43,793 nucleotides of DNA from Myxococcota bacterium (GTDB taxonomy: Bacteria; Myxococcota_A; UBA9160; UBA4427), in NCBI GenBank assembly GCA_029941885.1, contig JAPYTP010000028.1, positions 1 to 43,793 of the forward strand. Reading direction: 5' to 3'. Shown here piece after piece: positions 9,394 to 19,106 of this stretch. The first letter of the stretch is position 1; each line of letters begins with the position of its first letter. The notes beneath the pieces were generated by a model, which had not been told where the DNA came from, did no database searches, and saw nothing but the letters and a program-made list of their open reading frames with translations. A program made the translations under genes and the position numbers.

Positions 9394-10275
9394 TCACACT
9401 CCCGCAGGCTTTTCGCCGGCGGGATCACGGAAGATTCGCACGCGGCCCGTCTGAGTATCGAGCTCCACACGCGGCGCGGGACGAAGGCGCAGCGATCGGC
9501 CTTGCGTGCTCCGCCCGGTCTCGACGTCGAATCCGTATCCGTGCCAGGGGCAGATGACGACGCCGTCATCGATCGGGCATTCCGCGAGGGGCCCTAGCCA
9601 ATGTGGACACTCCACCGAATGAGCGACCGGGCGCCCCCCCAATTCGACGAGCCGAAATCGATGACCTCCGAACTCGATGAGCAGCGGCAGGCGAGGAGCC
9701 AGCTCCGTCCAGGCACCGAGGTCGTTCGACACCGTATCGGAGTCCGCGTGGGAGGATTCCGCCGGCAGACGCTCGCAGTCGCTTGTCGCAGACTTCCCAC
9801 GCCCGGCGAACGCGCGCTCGCGAACCTGCATCATCTCCTCGTCCTGATCCCAGAGTCCGGTGTAGAGCGCCACATAGGCCGTCCCGATCCGATCGAGGTC
9901 ACCCTCGGGAAGTGGCAACACACAGAATTCGACGCGGATCCGAGTGCGACCGGATTCCACGGGTTCGAGCCGGGTCCATATCTCCCCCGGCGACCCGGCC
10001 CCATCGAGCGTGCGCGCGACGTAGTGATTCGCGGGCCGGTCGACGACGAGTTCGAGTTCGGCCCGCCCACCCCCTGGAAACCCGAGATCCGCCTGCCATC
10101 CCCAGTCCCCCGAATCCCGCAGCTCGATCGAGTCGAAGGCCTGGGAATGCAACCAAGGCAGATGTTCCCAGTCGAAAACGTTCTCCCACACCGAGTCCAG
10201 GGATGCCCGGATCTCGCGCTCGTAGACACTCGCGATCACGAGGTCCCGATTCCGATCGAGAGAGCGGGAAGTCAT
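9394..10275 (-). CDS. SRPBCC-Rieske [2Fe-2S] fusion protein
   Basis: N-terminal SRPBCC-like region (VIASVYEREIRASLDSVWENVFDWEHLPWLH) followed by Rieske motifs CPHWLGPL..CPWHGYGFD. Confidence 0.8.
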   Translation of the reverse strand: MTSRSLDRNRDLVIASVYEREIRASLDSVWENVFDWEHLPWLHSQAFDSIELRDSGDWGWQADLGFPGGGRAELELVVDRPANHYVARTLDGAGSPGEIWTRLEPVESGRTRIRVEFCVLPLPEGDLDRIGTAYVALYTGLWDQDEEMMQVRERAFAGRGKSATSDCERLPAESSHADSDTVSNDLGAWTELAPRLPLLIEFGGHRFRLVELGGRPVAHSVECPHWLGPLAECPIDDGVVICPWHGYGFDVETGRSTQGRSLRLRPAPRVELDTQTGRVRIFRDPAGEKPAGV

Positions 10276-10279
10276 CGTG

Positions 10280-12235
10280 TCAGGCACGCGCCGGATCCGT
10301 CTCACCCGCGGAATCGGAGGCGTCCACGTCGGGAGTTTCGGGATGCGGTTCGTCTGGCTCGGCGTTCATCGGCGACGGCTGCCAGCCCCGGTCTCGAAGT
10401 TGGCGCAGGGCATCGTCGCGCTCGGGCAGATGCAATGCGATCGCCACCCGGTCTCCCTCGCGAAACTGCCAGTCCCCGTCCATCACCAGGGTCGCCCCGT
10501 CGCGCTCGACCGCGAGCATGACGAAGTGCTCGCTCATGCCGACGATCGCGATCGATCCCGCCGCCTCCTCTTCCTCTTTTGCGTCGACGGGGATGTGCAG
10601 AAAATACTCCACGCCGACATCTCCGCGACGTCCGCGCACATCCCAGCGTTCGACATCGTGGGGTCCCTCGAAAACGATCTTGGCCTCTCCACTTCCCACC
10701 TGCTCCGACACTAGACCGACCCCCATCTCCGACGTCGCAACGAGTCCATTGGGAACACTGAATCGATCCCGCGCCCGCGACACGAACACGCTGTTCAAAG
10801 TCTTGTTGGCCGTGAGTGCAACCACCGTTCGCACGAAGGCGAAGCGCGCACGCTGCATGACGGTTTCCTGGAGAGCGTCTCCATAGACGACGCTGAACCC
10901 CGCCTCTTGTGCGCGGCGGATGCCGGCGGGGTTCGAGTCGAGAAACACGATCGGAACTCCGCCTCGCTGAAGTTCCTTGCCGAGTGCGAGTCCCAGGGTC
11001 TGGGCGGACAGGATCGCCACCGTGTCTCGACGACGCAGCCGCACGCCCAGTAGATTCCCGATCGGTCCTGCCGTGAGCCCCGCGAGTGTGACCGTCACGG
11101 CGATCGTGAGAAAAACGAGCGCCCGCAATTCGGCGCCACCGGGTAGGCCCGCGCGCTCGAGGTCGGCGGCGACCAACGAGGCGATCGCCGCAGCAACGAT
11201 GCCCCGCGGCGCGACCCACGCCAGGAAGAGACGTTCGCGGGGTGCGAGATCCGTACCGAGAGTCGAGAGCCAGACCCCCACCGGTCGAACGACCACGATC
11301 AGCGCAACGACGACGCCGAGCCCGGCCCAACCGAGAGAGCGAACCTGTTCGAAGCGGACATCTGCGGCCAACACCACGAAGAGCAGGCCGATCAGCATCA
11401 CCGTCAGCTGATCCTTGAACTCTCGCAGGTCGCGCTCGACGGGCGATCGCGTGTTCCCGACCACGACCCCCGCGATCGTGACCGCGAGAACCCCACTATG
11501 CGAGAGCAGCGACTCGGAACCCGCATAGAGCAAGAGGACCGAAGAGAGCACGAACACGTTCTCGAGTCCCTCGGGCACCAGACGCGAGATCCGCAGGGCT
11601 CGGGCGAGCATGAACCCGGCCGCCACGCCGAGAACGGACCCCGCAGCGATTCGCGCGAGTCCCGCCCCACTCTGGGCGAGCAGCAACGATCCCGGATCGC
11701 CGGACAACGCGAGCTTCAAGATCACGACCGACAGGATCGCACCCACCGGATCGATCAGTACGCCCTCCGCCTCGAGGACCGTCGCAACCTTGGGACGCAG
11801 CCGCAGTTCAGAAATGAGGGGACCGACGACGGTGGGCCCCGTGACGATGACGAGGGCACCGAAGAGCAGCGACTCCATCAGCCCCCATCCGATGACGAGG
11901 TGCACGGCGAGGGCGCCGCCGATCATCGTGACGAGGGCGCCCCAGGTGATCAGCCGCCGGATTGCCGCGCCGGATCGACGCAGTCGGGAGATCTCGAGAT
12001 TGAGCCCGCCCTCGAAGAGGATGATTGCGACGGCAAAATCAACGATCGCGTAGAGGCCCGTGCCGAGCTGCCGGGGATCCACCCAGCCCAGCCCGTCTGG
12101 GCCCAGCGAAACGCCGGCAATCAGCAGGAGAACGATCCCGGGGACCCGCAGATGGCGAGCGAGCGCCTGCGCAAACATGCCCGCCAACAGGGCCAATGCG
12201 AACGTCAGTCTCGGATCGGCTATGGCCGTGCTCAT
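10280..12235 (-). CDS. CPA2-type cation:proton antiporter with TrkA-N (RCK) domain
   Basis: Multi-TM exchanger domain (LRVPGIVLLLIAGVSLGPDGLGWVDP, LFEGGLNLE) plus Rossmann-like RCK region (DTVAILSAQTLGLALGKELQRGGVPIVFLDSNP). Confidence 0.88.
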   Translation of the reverse strand: MSTAIADPRLTFALALLAGMFAQALARHLRVPGIVLLLIAGVSLGPDGLGWVDPRQLGTGLYAIVDFAVAIILFEGGLNLEISRLRRSGAAIRRLITWGALVTMIGGALAVHLVIGWGLMESLLFGALVIVTGPTVVGPLISELRLRPKVATVLEAEGVLIDPVGAILSVVILKLALSGDPGSLLLAQSGAGLARIAAGSVLGVAAGFMLARALRISRLVPEGLENVFVLSSVLLLYAGSESLLSHSGVLAVTIAGVVVGNTRSPVERDLREFKDQLTVMLIGLLFVVLAADVRFEQVRSLGWAGLGVVVALIVVVRPVGVWLSTLGTDLAPRERLFLAWVAPRGIVAAAIASLVAADLERAGLPGGAELRALVFLTIAVTVTLAGLTAGPIGNLLGVRLRRRDTVAILSAQTLGLALGKELQRGGVPIVFLDSNPAGIRRAQEAGFSVVYGDALQETVMQRARFAFVRTVVALTANKTLNSVFVSRARDRFSVPNGLVATSEMGVGLVSEQVGSGEAKIVFEGPHDVERWDVRGRRGDVGVEYFLHIPVDAKEEEEAAGSIAIVGMSEHFVMLAVERDGATLVMDGDWQFREGDRVAIALHLPERDDALRQLRDRGWQPSPMNAEPDEPHPETPDVDASDSAGETDPARA

Positions 12236-12409
12236 CTCACCTCGATCGTTCTCTTTACGATTCGCCTCTATCCTGAGCGTTTTCGGATGAACGGCGGACC
12301 GGGTGAACCGTGTTGCGGGGAATCCAGATCGGCGTGTCGCGAGTCGGGGAAGACTCGCTTCCGGTCGGCCTGCGGGATGCACCGCATGATCCCAGGATCC
12401 CACATCGGG

Positions 12410-13687
12410 CTATGAGGGTGAAGCCGCGTCTCGCGCCAATCTGATCCCACTGAACTGCCATCGCGCGTCCGGATAAAAGAAGTTGCGATAGCTCGCTCGA
12501 AGATGCGAGCGGGGCGACACACACGACCCGCCCTTCAAGACGATCTGGCTGGACATGAATTTCCCGTTGTATTCACCCAGGGCGCCTGCGGCCGGGTGGT
12601 AGCCCGGATAGGGAGCGTAGGCGCTCGCCGTCCATTCCCAGACATCTCCGAAGAGTTGCAGCGGACCCTCGTGCCCGGCTCGCGCGAGAGCCCCTTCCGG
12701 ATGGAAACGACCCCCCTCGAGCAGGTTTCCTTCGACCGCGCGGCCAGCCGCCGCGTGCTCCCACTCGGCTTCCGATGGAAGACGACAGTCGGCCCAGCGA
12801 GCAAAGGCATCCGCCTCGAACAAGCTCACGTGACAGACTGGCTCCTCGCTCTGAACCGGTCGCCATCCCGCGAGCGTGAAGGTCCACCAGCGTTCGTCTT
12901 GACGCTGCCAGTAGAGGGGAGCATGCCAGCCGTCGGACCGAACCTTCGAAAATCCCTCTGAGAGCCAGAACTCGGGGCGTCGATAGCCCCCGTCCTCGAT
13001 GAACGCGGCGAATTCGCCATTCCGAATCGGCCGCGAGGCGAGTTCAAAGGGCAGGAGATGGACCCGGTGACGAGGGCACTCGTTGTCGAAGGAGAATCCC
13101 GCGCCTTCGTGGCCGACCTCGACGAGACCGCCCGCGAACTGATGCCACTCGAGAGAGCGGATCGGAACGGCCGCGATCTCTTTCAACTGTCGAAAGGTCG
13201 GCCTGAGCGGATTCTGAGCGAGTAGGTGTTTCACGTCGGTCAGCAGCAACTCCTGGTGTTGCTGTTCGTGATTGATCCCCAGTTCCAGAACGTCGAGCGC
13301 CTCCTGCGAGAGCCCACCCGGATCCTCGAGTAGCGCTGTCATCGCCACTTCGACGTGCGCACGATACTGACCGATCTCCTCGAGACTCGGCCGAGTCAGG
13401 AGACCACGATCGGGACGCGAGTATTGTTCGCCGACGCTGTCGTAGTAGGAGTTGTACAGATATTCGAAGCGGGGATGAAAGGCGCCGTAGCCGGGGCCTT
13501 CCCTCTTGAGGACGAAGGTTTCGAAGAACCAGGTCGTATGCGCGAGATGCCATTTCACGGGGCTCGCGTCGGGCATCGACTGCGCCGCGCAATCCTCGGC
13601 GGTCAGCGTCTCACACAGACGTAGCGTGATCTGTCGAATCGATCGAAAGCGTCGAGCGAGCGATTCGTTTCGCGCGATTCCATTCAT
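12410..13687 (-). CDS. egtB: Ergothioneine biosynthesis protein EgtB-like (DinB + FGE-sulfatase domains)
   Basis: HLAHTTWFFETFVL, ELGINHEQQHQELLLTDVKH and FGE-type tail (GGSCVSPRSHLRASYRNFFYPDARWQFSGIRLARD). Confidence 0.92.
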   Translation of the reverse strand: MNGIARNESLARRFRSIRQITLRLCETLTAEDCAAQSMPDASPVKWHLAHTTWFFETFVLKREGPGYGAFHPRFEYLYNSYYDSVGEQYSRPDRGLLTRPSLEEIGQYRAHVEVAMTALLEDPGGLSQEALDVLELGINHEQQHQELLLTDVKHLLAQNPLRPTFRQLKEIAAVPIRSLEWHQFAGGLVEVGHEGAGFSFDNECPRHRVHLLPFELASRPIRNGEFAAFIEDGGYRRPEFWLSEGFSKVRSDGWHAPLYWQRQDERWWTFTLAGWRPVQSEEPVCHVSLFEADAFARWADCRLPSEAEWEHAAAGRAVEGNLLEGGRFHPEGALARAGHEGPLQLFGDVWEWTASAYAPYPGYHPAAGALGEYNGKFMSSQIVLKGGSCVSPRSHLRASYRNFFYPDARWQFSGIRLARDAASPS

Positions 13688-13766
13688 GCGTCACTCCGCG
13701 AGGGCGAGGCGACAAAGCATAGTCGACGAGGGCGTCCGGGCGATGCAGGCCGCCAAAAAGATCGGC

Positions 13767-14333
13767 CTATCGCGCGCGCACATCACGCGCACGGGGGGGA
13801 GTCACGTGTCGGAGATAGAAGAGCAAATCCGAGAGTGTACCGGGGGCGCGGATGCCCGGGGAAACCATGCGGTTGCCGGGCACGAAGCCGGCGGGATTGC
13901 GGAGGAACGCCGCCAACGACCGATCATCCCATTCGATCGTCGCGGCGATCATCGATGGAGATCCCGAATAGTCGGGCGCAAGGCCGGATAGGCGGCCATA
14001 GACTCCCTGGAGCGAGGGCCCCACTTTCTTGACGGTGCCCGCGAGGTCATGACAGGTCCAGCAGGGGACGGCCACCTGGCGACCTCGCCGGAAACGCGCC
14101 TGCTCCGTATCGCTCATGCGCTCGAGAATCATCGCATCCGGATCGGAGCACCCAACAGCGGCGGCTCCGATGAGAACCACCGCTCCGAGACGGAGTGCGA
14201 CAGGGATCACGCCGGATCGACGGCTCGACCTTCCGATACCTAACATAATACGGATAACACCGTCAACGCCGCCCATAGAGTAGGTCGAGCCGAACCTCTT
14301 GCTCGCTGGGCCGCCCTCCCTCCGACCAGGCAA
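13767..14333 (-). CDS. Class I cytochrome c, probable lipoprotein
   Basis: CWTCH heme motif, lipobox-like AAAVGCSDP, distal Met region MVSPGIRAP. Confidence 0.82.
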   Translation of the reverse strand: MPGRREGGPASKRFGSTYSMGGVDGVIRIMLGIGRSSRRSGVIPVALRLGAVVLIGAAAVGCSDPDAMILERMSDTEQARFRRGRQVAVPCWTCHDLAGTVKKVGPSLQGVYGRLSGLAPDYSGSPSMIAATIEWDDRSLAAFLRNPAGFVPGNRMVSPGIRAPGTLSDLLFYLRHVTPPRARDVRAR

Positions 14334-14823
14334 CCCGCACCTGCCTCTCGCAAGTCCGACAACGCACGACGACCTCGAAGTCGGCTCGCGAGGCGCACCG
14401 CGAATCCGCTACGATCCCGACTACCAATTCCTGCGACCCTCGCCGACACACCCGGCATCGGTAGGACTCGCGAGGTTCGCCACGCCGCGCCGCATCCATC
14501 TGCCCGGCGCCGAGCGCCGAGTCGAGCAGACGCACCTCACTGAAACAGCCATCACAACGAGCGAAGATCGGCAACCAGAACGGAGATTCCACCGGCTCGC
14601 CGCCCTGCATCGGAAGCCGCGCCTCTCTCCAGACCCGAGACAGCGTTCGCCAGAAAAAGCCCCCATTGCCCGTCACCACCCGGGGCCATCCGGAAAGATG
14701 GAAATGATCGATCCCACACGGACAGGCGAGCCCCACGTAGGACATCTCCGCGTCTCGACGTTCCGGGGCGAAAGTCGAGAGCGTCGTATCTCTAACGAGA
14801 TCTCCGAGCAGGGTCGGGTCCAC
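14263..14823 (-). CDS. Hypothetical Cys-rich (zinc-ribbon-like) protein
   Basis: Four CxC/CxxC pairs (CPC, CDGC, CRVC, CRTC); complete ORF, overlaps the N-terminal extension of the cytochrome ORF. Confidence 0.55.
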   Translation of the reverse strand: MDPTLLGDLVRDTTLSTFAPERRDAEMSYVGLACPCGIDHFHLSGWPRVVTGNGGFFWRTLSRVWREARLPMQGGEPVESPFWLPIFARCDGCFSEVRLLDSALGAGQMDAARRGEPRESYRCRVCRRGSQELVVGIVADSRCASRADFEVVVRCRTCERQVRVAWSEGGRPSEQEVRLDLLYGRR

Positions 14824-14870
14824 GAATGGAAATCTACCGCGTTCGAGCGGAGGGCGTGGACCGCTTTCCG

Positions 14871-15149
14871 TCAGTGCTCTCGTTCAGCGAAGATCTTCCG
14901 GATCGCGCGCCGATAATGCTCCGCCTCGGTCAGGTCCGGGTAACGCTCCTGCTCGACGGCGACGCGGCGAGCCACTTCCTCGAGGTCCCCGCCACAGGCA
15001 GAGCGTAGATAGTCGAGGTCCGCGGAAGAAGCGGCCCCGGGCACCCGGTCGCGAAAGCCGACCCGCTTCATGAGTTCCCGACCGGCGGTCGTCGTGGCGA
15101 AGATCGCGAGTGTCGCCCCGACTACGAGAATGAGTATCACTGCGCTCAT
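14871..15149 (-). CDS. Small hypothetical membrane-anchored protein
   Basis: N-terminal TM (MSAVILILVVGATLAIFATTT); 92 aa ORF. Confidence 0.5.
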   Translation of the reverse strand: MSAVILILVVGATLAIFATTTAGRELMKRVGFRDRVPGAASSADLDYLRSACGGDLEEVARRVAVEQERYPDLTEAEHYRRAIRKIFAEREH

Positions 15150-15171
15150 CTGGAAATCCGACGAAGCCCGC

Positions 15172-15474
15172 TCACTCGTCCCTGGCGCCGGTCACCGCAC
15201 CGCCCTCGAGATCGAGATCGAGATCGAGGGTCAAGCGATAGCGGAGTTCCTTGTGCATCCAGACGAAGCCGCCGCAGACGAGGCCGATTGCCCAGGCTTC
15301 TACGAGTAGCGATGGCTGCCAATCCCAGCCGATTGCATAACAACCGACGAGCGGATAGAGCACCAGGAAGAGCAGCCCCTTGTTGACGAGGTACCACATT
15401 GCACCCCGGGCGCGAACGCGTTCCCACCCATTGCGCTCGCCCTCGTTCATCTTCAGCTCATCCGGATTCGGCAT
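15172..15474 (-). CDS. Hypothetical 2-TM protein
   Basis: Two hydrophobic segments; C-terminal LDLDLDLEG tract. Confidence 0.5.
   Translation of the reverse strand: MPNPDELKMNEGERNGWERVRARGAMWYLVNKGLLFLVLYPLVGCYAIGWDWQPSLLVEAWAIGLVCGGFVWMHKELRYRLTLDLDLDLEGGAVTGARDE
15206..15228. repeat. Short GATCGA (6-bp unit) tandem repeat
   Basis: tcgagatcgagatcgagatcgag, in frame, encodes LDLDLD on the minus strand. Confidence 0.6.
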
Positions 15475-15773
15475 CGATGGGCCCCGACCGTGATCGAACG
15501 CTTGAGCGCGTTCCCTCATCTCGATCGGACGAAATCGAGTGGGAGTTGACTCCCACAACGGCGGAATTGCTCAATTCGTGGCTTAAAATCTACATGTTTG
15601 AGATCCAGGCGGATGAAGCGTCCGCTCTAGACGGCGCGAGTCCCGTCCATCAGGAGGCCATTCCCAAATGAATTGGACCACTCCATTCGCGTCCGATTGG
15701 GGCCAGACAACGCCATGCGCATCGGTGAGGATTCGAGCGCACCCGCACGCTGCCTCTGAACGGAGACCCGACC

Positions 15774-16571
15774 GTGGACCGACGACAGACTTTTCGAGAC
15801 CTCCACAAGACGCCCTTCATCATTCCGAACCCCTGGGATCTCGGGAGCGCAAGAGTCCTCGCCTCTCTCGGCTTTCAGGCCCTGGCGACAACGAGTGCTG
15901 GCTTCGCCAATTCCCTCGGTCGCCCCGACGGGCGCGTCACCCGCGACGAGGCGATCGCGCATTCGAGCGCGATCGTCGGGGCGACCCCGCTACCGGTCAG
16001 CGCCGACCTCGAGAACGGTTTCGGCGATTCTCCCGAAGACGTGGCCGAAACGATTCGGCGCGCCCTCGAAGTCGGATTGGCGGGATGTTCGATCGAGGAT
16101 TTCGACACCGCCGAACTCTATGCCCCGGAACTCTCCGCAGAACGAATCCCGGCGGCCGTCGAGGCGAACCAATCGAGCGACTCGCCGCTCCTCCTGACCG
16201 CAAGGGCCGAGAACCATATCCGGGGCAACCCGGACCTGGCCGACACCATCGCGCGGCTACAGGCCTATCAGGAAGCCGGTGCGGACGTCCTCTACGCCCC
16301 GGGCCTCGCGACGACCGAGGAAATCGAGAATCTAACCTCCACCGTCGACCGACCGGTGAACGTCCTGATCATGCCGGGAGGACCCTCGGCGCCGCAGATT
16401 TTCGAGGCCGGAGCAACCCGCGTATCCGTCGGAAGCGCAATCTCGGCGGCGGCCCAGGCCACGATCGTCGAGGCCGGACGTGAACTCCTCGACCAGGGCA
16501 CTCATGAATTCTGGATGAAAGCCGTGGGCAGCATGGGCGTCGTCATGGGAGCGATGTCCTCGGACGACTGA
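15774..16571 (+). CDS. Isocitrate lyase/PEP mutase family protein
   Basis: IIPNPWDLGSARVLASLGFQALATTSAGFANSLGRPDG; SADLENGFGDSPEDVAET; GCSIEDFD. Confidence 0.92.
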   Translation: MDRRQTFRDLHKTPFIIPNPWDLGSARVLASLGFQALATTSAGFANSLGRPDGRVTRDEAIAHSSAIVGATPLPVSADLENGFGDSPEDVAETIRRALEVGLAGCSIEDFDTAELYAPELSAERIPAAVEANQSSDSPLLLTARAENHIRGNPDLADTIARLQAYQEAGADVLYAPGLATTEEIENLTSTVDRPVNVLIMPGGPSAPQIFEAGATRVSVGSAISAAAQATIVEAGRELLDQGTHEFWMKAVGSMGVVMGAMSSDD

Positions 16572-16611
16572 CGCGATCCCACCGGGCCGGGCGTCCACCC
16601 GGGCACGCTCC

Positions 16612-17976
16612 TCAGTCGAGATCTGCCCAGAAGCGGTTGGGATAGATGTCGGCCGCCGGCTGATAGAGCCACTCGTCGCGATAGGCCTTGCGCGCGAGGG
16701 TTCGGATCAACGCGGCATCCTCGAGCTTTCCTGCGCGGATCGCTGCGCAGAGATCGGCATTCCCCTGGTCGACGGAAGTGGGCTTGCTTCCCAGTAGCGC
16801 GCCGATCTCCTGGCTCTCAGTCTCGTCGATCTCCGCGCCATAGCGTCTCTTGCGATCCATGCACTCGATCAGGACCTGGACGTCTCTGGCGCGCTGGGCG
16901 GCAAATGGATCCTCGATCGAGCCTGCGACGTCGTGCTGCTGGGCGTACATCGCCGCCTCCGCAACGACATCGCCCATGCCCACCCCTTCGGGCATCTCCG
17001 GCCGCTCGATCTCGACCTCCATCGCCGCCGCCAACATCTCGCAGGTGGTGCGGTCACCGACGTACCGATAGCAGAGATACCAGGCGAGGGATTCTCTCGG
17101 ATGTGCGTTCAGACAGACGTAGTGGATCGGGATCATCCCCCGCACGTTCTGGTGGACGCTGTAGTACTGGGCGGCGAAACGCGAATAGGGAATTCCGGAC
17201 TCTTCTTCGTAGAGTTCGAAAAGCCCGGATAGTCCGCCACAGGGATTCCACATCTCACGCACGACGATATTCCCGAGATCCTCCATCGGGTCGCCCCAAT
17301 GGCCGATCTCCCAGTCGATGATGGAGCTCACCCGTTCGCCCTGGAACATGAAATTGACCGGACCAGTATCGCCCTGGACCAGCGACACCCGGGCGACTTC
17401 CTTCGGCACGAAGCGCCGCAACCAATCGATGCCATAGGTTGTGAGCGGATCGGTATAGCCGTCGAGGAAATGCTTCCACTGCGCAACGATCACGTCGACT
17501 TCCCCGAGTGCGGTTTCCTCGGCGCTGGTCGGGCGAGGCTCCATGATGTCGTCGAGATCGAGTGCGTCCAGATCGAGTTTGTGCATGCGCGCGACCACAC
17601 GCATGAAGTCTTCCATGATGGCGCGCTGTTCGGTTGGGCTCTCGAGCTTGTCGATATCCGAACGCCCGGGATCCCGGGAGAAGAGCGTCGCGCGCAGGTC
17701 GGCGTTCCATCCATGGACGGTCGTCACCGGAATATCCGTCTGTGCGAGGGCCTGTGTGATTCGCGTCTCGCGTTCGAGGCGTCGCGGATCGACACCGCCA
17801 TCGTCACGCTGCAAGCGAAGGAAGGCCTCGAGAATCGATCCGTCCGGGCGCGTCACGTCGACGACCCAGGCCTCGCGCCGAGCGACGTGGCGATGAAGAC
17901 GGGTCACCTCCCCCCTGCCAACATCGGCGATCCACTCCAGCATGCCCTCGGGCAGATCGTGATTCAGCTCCCCCAT
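16612..17976 (-). CDS. Phosphotransferase (APH-like) family protein
   Basis: VSLVQGDTGPVNFMFQGERVSSIIDWEIGHWGDPMEDLGNI matches the HxDxxxxN/IDWE APH pattern (H replaced by Q at QGD). Confidence 0.88.
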   Translation of the reverse strand: MGELNHDLPEGMLEWIADVGRGEVTRLHRHVARREAWVVDVTRPDGSILEAFLRLQRDDGGVDPRRLERETRITQALAQTDIPVTTVHGWNADLRATLFSRDPGRSDIDKLESPTEQRAIMEDFMRVVARMHKLDLDALDLDDIMEPRPTSAEETALGEVDVIVAQWKHFLDGYTDPLTTYGIDWLRRFVPKEVARVSLVQGDTGPVNFMFQGERVSSIIDWEIGHWGDPMEDLGNIVVREMWNPCGGLSGLFELYEEESGIPYSRFAAQYYSVHQNVRGMIPIHYVCLNAHPRESLAWYLCYRYVGDRTTCEMLAAAMEVEIERPEMPEGVGMGDVVAEAAMYAQQHDVAGSIEDPFAAQRARDVQVLIECMDRKRRYGAEIDETESQEIGALLGSKPTSVDQGNADLCAAIRAGKLEDAALIRTLARKAYRDEWLYQPAADIYPNRFWADLD

Positions 17977-18184
17977 CGCAACCTCCTCGTCCCGCATCGC
18001 GGCTCGCTGCGCCTCACGATCGCAGGTCACCGCGGACGGTATCGCGCCCGGACCGGCCAGGGGACCGCCCCCGGAAGGCTTCAAAATCGACCTCCCCAGT
18101 CTCACACGTGCGGCTATCGTTCATTTCCCGCGCAGCCTCTACCGACCTCCCAATCCGGGAGAAGAGACCAGGAGAACCGACCCC

Positions 18185-19048
18185 ATGGAATTCCAGATCG
18201 CCGAATCGATGTGCGACATCGACCACTATCTGCCCATCGCCCAGGCAGCCGACGAAGTCGGCTTCGGCAGCTTTGGCCTCGGCGACAGCATCTTCTACCC
18301 CGAGACCGCCGAAGGCGACTATCCGTACACCCCGGACGGCAATCGATCCTTTCTCGACAACGCCAAGTTCCTCGATCCCTTTCAGCTCTTCGCGGCGATG
18401 TCCGTCGTCACCACGAATCTGAAATTCTCTGTCGGCGTTCTCAAGCTTCCGATCCGCGATCCGGTGCTCACGGCCAAGCAGGTCAGTTCCCTCGCGGTAC
18501 TCTCGAACGAGCGCTTCATCCTGGGCGTCGGTCTGAGTCCCTGGGTCGAGGATTTCCGGGCTTGCGGACAGGATTGGGATTCTCGCGGTCCGCGTATGGA
18601 CGAGCAGATCCAGATCATTCGGGGCCTCATGAGTGGCGAGTATTTCGAGTGGAAGAGCGAGCACTACGACATCCCGAAGATCAAGATGTGTCCGACACCC
18701 GCCAATTGCCCTCCGATCGTGATCGGCGGACACAGCAAGCCCGCCTATCGTCGCGCTGCGCAGTACGGAGACGGCGTGAATTTCGTCAGCCTGACCGAGG
18801 ACGAACTCGTCGATCGACTCGGGACGGTGAATGAACTCCGCAAGAAATACGGTCGCGAGCACGAGCCCTTCATCGTCTCCGCGGGCATGCCCGCTTTCAC
18901 GATCGACGAGATGAAGCGACTCGAGGAAAGGGGCGTGACCTCCCTCACCGTCGGCTACCGAAACCCCTACGAGCCCGACACGATGAAGCTCCAGGACAAG
19001 GTCGACTGGGTGAAGCGCTTCGGCGACGAAGTGATCGCCAAGTACTAG
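18185..19048 (+). CDS. LLM-class flavin-dependent oxidoreductase (luciferase-like)
   Basis: TIM-barrel LLM pattern (AAMSVVTTNLKFSVGVLKLPIRDPVLTAKQVSSLAVLSNERFILGVG..WVEDF; PPIVIGGHSKPAYRRAAQYGDGVNF). Confidence 0.92.
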   Translation: MEFQIAESMCDIDHYLPIAQAADEVGFGSFGLGDSIFYPETAEGDYPYTPDGNRSFLDNAKFLDPFQLFAAMSVVTTNLKFSVGVLKLPIRDPVLTAKQVSSLAVLSNERFILGVGLSPWVEDFRACGQDWDSRGPRMDEQIQIIRGLMSGEYFEWKSEHYDIPKIKMCPTPANCPPIVIGGHSKPAYRRAAQYGDGVNFVSLTEDELVDRLGTVNELRKKYGREHEPFIVSAGMPAFTIDEMKRLEERGVTSLTVGYRNPYEPDTMKLQDKVDWVKRFGDEVIAKY

Positions 19049-19106
19049 CGATCTCTCCGATCTGTTAGTCGCCTACCGCCTCGATTCCCGGGGCAGCGGA
19101 GGGTTT

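Noticed and set aside
9601-10886. Long plus-strand ORFs (9601-10521 and 9783-10886) over the Rieske/antiporter genes
   Set aside because: Arg/Ser/Pro-rich shadow translations in a GC-rich region.
11498-12415. 305-aa plus-strand ORF antisense to the antiporter
   Set aside because: Charged, domain-less translation typical of an antisense shadow; the antiporter frame is clear.
17299-18834. 511-aa plus-strand ORF spanning the phosphotransferase and LLM genes
   Set aside because: Overlaps two well-supported genes in other frames; no domain.
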